Assembly: GCA_036389375.1 (NCBI GenBank)
Contig: DASVQA010000027.1
Location: 1 to 6,742 of the forward strand
Direction of reading: 5' to 3'
Source of the DNA: QHXQ01 sp036389375
GTDB lineage: Bacteria; Acidobacteriota; Blastocatellia; Pyrinomonadales; Pyrinomonadaceae
DNA: 6,742 bases
The notes under the pieces were generated by a model. That model saw only the letters and a list, made by a program, of their open reading frames with translations, did no database searches and was not told where the DNA came from. The position numbers were made by a program, and so were the translations under genes. Positions 4,699 through 6,742 of this stretch are shown here, piece by piece (positions within the stretch are counted from its first letter, which is position 1; each line of letters starts with the position of its first letter).

Positions 4699-5859
4699 AT
4701 GAAGCAGACAGGCAGACAACAGCCAACAGCCAAGCGCCGCCGCGAGCGCGGTTCGGTGCTCGCCGTCAGCGCCTTTGGCATGCTCTCTTTCCTCCTCGCC
4801 ACGGGCATGTGCGTGGACATCAGCCACTTCTATCTCGTCAAGACCGAGTTGCAGAACGCGGCCGACGCCGCCGCACTCGCCGCCGCTTCCGCCCTCAACT
4901 CGAAGGACGGCGGCATCGTGCGCGCCGCCGATCTCGCGCAGACCGCGATGAACAACGCCGAGTTCAATAAACAGGCCGTCACGATCCCGCGTGCCAACGT
5001 CGTGTTCGCGCGCAATCTGGACGGCCCTTACGTCAACGAGACGAGCGCCAAAGCGGACGCGCTGAACATACGCTTCGTCAAAGTCACCGTGCCGCAGACC
5101 GCCGTGCGCACGACCTTCGCCGCGCCCGTCCTCGGCGCGACGCGCAACATTACGGCCGACGCGGTCGCCGGCATGTCCGTTCCGCTCAATAACGTCTGCG
5201 ACTACATCCCCGTCACGGCGATTGATGCCGACACGGTCTATTTTCAGGCGGGCAACCTCTACACGATTCGCCGCGCGCCGGGCACGGGCGTCTCGCCGGG
5301 CGACTACCAGATTCTCGCCATTGACGGCGCTGGCGGCAGCGACGACCGCATCGGCCTCGGCCAAGGTGTGCGCAACTGCGTGGGCGCTGGCTCTTATGTC
5401 AAGACCAAGCCCGGCGTCACCTCGGGCGACGTGCGGCAAGGTCTCAACACGCGCTTCGGCGACTACGCGGCCGGTCTTGACCCGGCGGATTTTCCGCCCG
5501 ACGAGAACGTGAAAGAGAACATCAACTACGCGCAGTATCTCGACGCGCAGAAGGCGCTCGACGCGCAGCAGACACCGAACAGCAATATCTATCAGCCGCC
5601 CACACGCGGCGCGGGCGTGCGCAATCGCCGCGTCGTGCTGATCCCCATCGTGCGCGAGAGCGAGTTTGACAACGGGCGCGACATGGTGCGGATTGACCGC
5701 TTCGCCGCCTTCTTCCTGCAAACCCGCGTCGGCAACGGCAACGGCGGCGACATACAGGCCGAGTACATCGGTATCCGCCTCGTCACGGGGCGCGGCGGCT
5801 ACGATCCGAGCGGCGGCACGCCTTCGCCGGAACTGAGCATTCCCGTTATCTACCGCTAA
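4699..5859 (+). CDS. tadG: TadG-like pilus assembly protein
   Basis: Accessory protein of the Tad pilus, 386 aa from the ATG at 4699. Residues 12-66 match the Putative Flp pilus-assembly TadG-like N-terminal domain: a basic RRRERGS entry, a membrane segment at about 19-36, then VDISHFYLVKTELQNAADAAALAAASAL. The position after Gly18 has no Glu at +5, so unlike TadE it should not be cut by TadV. The rest (about 165-386) has no von Willebrand A signature; it holds ADTVYFQAGNLYTIRR, a Gly-rich AIDGAGGSDDRIGLGQGVRNC stretch, and VKTKPGVTSGDVRQGLNTRFGDY, a pattern I recall from other Tad-domain proteins. Cys167 and Cys227 could form a disulfide outside the membrane. AAGGAG at 4682-4687 is 11 nt from this start. 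An in-frame ATG at 4609 exists, but it falls near the hairpin and lacks a ribosome binding site. Confidence 0.88.
   Translation: MKQTGRQQPTAKRRRERGSVLAVSAFGMLSFLLATGMCVDISHFYLVKTELQNAADAAALAAASALNSKDGGIVRAADLAQTAMNNAEFNKQAVTIPRANVVFARNLDGPYVNETSAKADALNIRFVKVTVPQTAVRTTFAAPVLGATRNITADAVAGMSVPLNNVCDYIPVTAIDADTVYFQAGNLYTIRRAPGTGVSPGDYQILAIDGAGGSDDRIGLGQGVRNCVGAGSYVKTKPGVTSGDVRQGLNTRFGDYAAGLDPADFPPDENVKENINYAQYLDAQKALDAQQTPNSNIYQPPTRGAGVRNRRVVLIPIVRESEFDNGRDMVRIDRFAAFFLQTRVGNGNGGDIQAEYIGIRLVTGRGGYDPSGGTPSPELSIPVIYR
4718..4731 (+). repeat. tandem heptamer AACAGCC x2 inside tadG start
   Basis: Two perfect copies of AACAGCC sit side by side in the first codons of tadG, encoding part of RQQPTAK. The related bases GACAAC occur just before. 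This is a second degenerate-heptamer type in the window and may be a trace of repeat spread into the poorly conserved N-terminus. Confidence 0.5.
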
Positions 5860-5872
5860 GAGGTGCGCCGCG

Positions 5873-6361
5873 ATGAAAGCCCTACGACAAATGCGACCAC
5901 ACAGCCTGCGCCACCCCGCGCGCCTCTTTCGCGCCGACGAGCGCGGCACACAACTCGTTGAGTTGGCGCTCGTCATGCCGCTGCTCCTGCTACTGCTGGG
6001 CGCGACCGCCGAGTTCGGGCGCTTCATGTACACCTATTCGACGCTGGCGAAGGCGACCCGCGCGGGCGCGCGCTACGCCGTCAGCCAGCCGCCGGGCGCG
6101 GGCGCGACGGCGACGAAAAACCTCGTCGCCTATGGCAACACCGCCGGCACAGGCAAGCCGGTCGTCACGGGTCTTGACGCCGCCAAAGTCACCGTCACGC
6201 CCGTCGTCTTGGCGAACGGCACGACCGACGCCGTCACCGTCCGCATCACGAGCTACACCTATCAACCGATCTTCGATCTCGGCAAGCTGATGAACAAGCC
6301 TGCGCTCTCGCTCGCCGTCAACGTCAGCCCAAGCAGCACGATGCACCAGCTTGTACAATGA
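5873..6361 (+). CDS. tadE: TadE-family pseudopilin
   Basis: Minor pilin-like subunit of the Tad apparatus, 162 aa. A 25-residue basic leader ends in ADERG; cleavage after Gly25 would leave TQLVE with Glu at +5, the prepilin peptidase pattern shared with the Flp proteins here. A hydrophobic helix covers about residues 31-46, followed by the TadE hallmark EFGRFMYTYSTLAKATRAGARYAV. The C-terminal half is a small periplasmic domain of beta character with YGN-TAGTGKP and VTVRITSYTY. AAGAGG at 5858-5863 stands 9 nt before the ATG, and the gene begins 13 nt after tadG, with its stop overlapping an ATG of the next gene, so the three are surely one operon. It is a paralogue of the following gene. Confidence 0.93.
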   Translation: MKALRQMRPHSLRHPARLFRADERGTQLVELALVMPLLLLLLGATAEFGRFMYTYSTLAKATRAGARYAVSQPPGAGATATKNLVAYGNTAGTGKPVVTGLDAAKVTVTPVVLANGTTDAVTVRITSYTYQPIFDLGKLMNKPALSLAVNVSPSSTMHQLVQ

Positions 6362-6375
6362 GCGCGGAGGAAGCG

Positions 6376-6742
6376 ATGAAGCTGACAAATTTCCGACACG
6401 ACGAACGCGGCGCGGCTCTGGTGGAATTCGCCATCGCCGCGACGGTCTTCCTGACCGTGCTGTTCGGCGTGCTTGAATTGAGCCGCTTGCTCTGGATTCA
6501 CAACGCCCTGACCGACGCCACGCGGCGCGGCGCACGCTACGCCGTCACGCAGAGCACGAGCGCGGCGGCGAAGACTGCGATCAAGAACCTGACCGTCTAT
6601 GGCAACGCCGACGGCACGGGCACACCGATGGTGGACGGCTTGACGCCCGATCAAGTCTTCATTGATTACAACGGCTTCGACCTCGCCGCCGGCACAGTCA
6701 CCGTCCACATCGAAAACTACGACTACAATTTCGTGCTTCCGC
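6376..6742 (+). CDS. second TadE/TadF-like pseudopilin (3' end outside window)
   Basis: Partial gene; 122 residues are visible and no stop is reached. The 12-residue leader MKLTNFRHDERG ends in Gly, then AALVEF gives Glu +5 and Phe +6, the G|xxxxEF site of TadE/TadF pseudopilins. A membrane helix spans about residues 14-33, followed by ELSRLLWIHNALTDATRRGARYAV. The stretch from ATRxGARYAV to YGN-GTG-P-V-GL repeats that of the preceding TadE, so the two arose by duplication. GGAGG at 6366-6370 is 5 nt before this ATG and decides the start; the in-frame ATG at 6358, which overlaps the tadE stop as ATGA, would add six residues (MSAEEA) and lacks its own site. Whether to call it tadE or tadF cannot be settled from the visible part. 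Confidence 0.9.
   Translation, partial: MKLTNFRHDERGAALVEFAIAATVFLTVLFGVLELSRLLWIHNALTDATRRGARYAVTQSTSAAAKTAIKNLTVYGNADGTGTPMVDGLTPDQVFIDYNGFDLAAGTVTVHIENYDYNFVLP

Noticed and set aside
4660..6033. 457-codon minus-strand frame opposite tadG and tadE
   Set aside because: Its product is rich in Arg, Ala, Val and His as expected from an antisense frame in GC-rich coding sequence, and the plus-strand genes have domain matches and ribosome binding sites.

Overview
The window is a single plus-strand block of a Tad/Flp (tight adherence, type IVb/IVc) pilus locus in a high-GC bacterium. Gene order is: a small two-helix membrane ORF, three tandem Flp pilin genes, the TadV/CpaA prepilin peptidase, CpaB/RcpC, the outer-membrane secretin CpaC/RcpA, a TadG-like protein, TadE, and a second TadE/TadF-like pseudopilin cut by the right edge. 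The motor and platform genes (tadZ/cpaE, tadA/cpaF, tadB, tadC) are not in the window and probably lie just downstream.

Organism: from protein style (pilin core G|LELSEY..., a TadG-like protein without a vWA module, paired TadE proteins) and degenerate heptanucleotide repeats of the AGTAGTC type between genes, I infer an acidobacterium, perhaps Blastocatellia/Pyrinomonadaceae. This is a recollection-based inference; no rRNA or other marker is present.

Layout. 1-295: no convincing gene, one weak sigma-54-like promoter candidate. 296-553: possible 85-aa membrane protein. 598-1178: three pilin genes with strong ribosome binding sites and partly duplicated leaders. 1191-1238: a strong GC-rich hairpin after the last pilin, well placed to set off an abundant pilin message from the rest. 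1313-2860: peptidase and CpaB. 2861-3002: a spacer built from inverted blocks of degenerate heptamers plus a local hairpin, ending at the secretin ribosome binding site. 3003-4601: secretin. 4614-4648: a second strong hairpin. 4699-6742: TadG-like, TadE and TadE/F-like genes, tightly packed and partly overlapping, clearly one translational unit.

How it works together (known for Tad systems): TadV removes the leader after the Gly of G|xxxxE(Y/F) in Flp and in TadE/F; all three Flp and both TadE/F proteins here carry that site. Mature Flp is assembled into a thin adhesive fibre that exits through the CpaC/RcpA secretin, with CpaB/RcpC in the periplasm linked to it; TadE/F/G are minor or accessory subunits. 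I see no wholly new system. The most unusual elements are the three pilin copies with identical cores but many silent differences, the heptamer-repeat spacer and the hairpins between genes.
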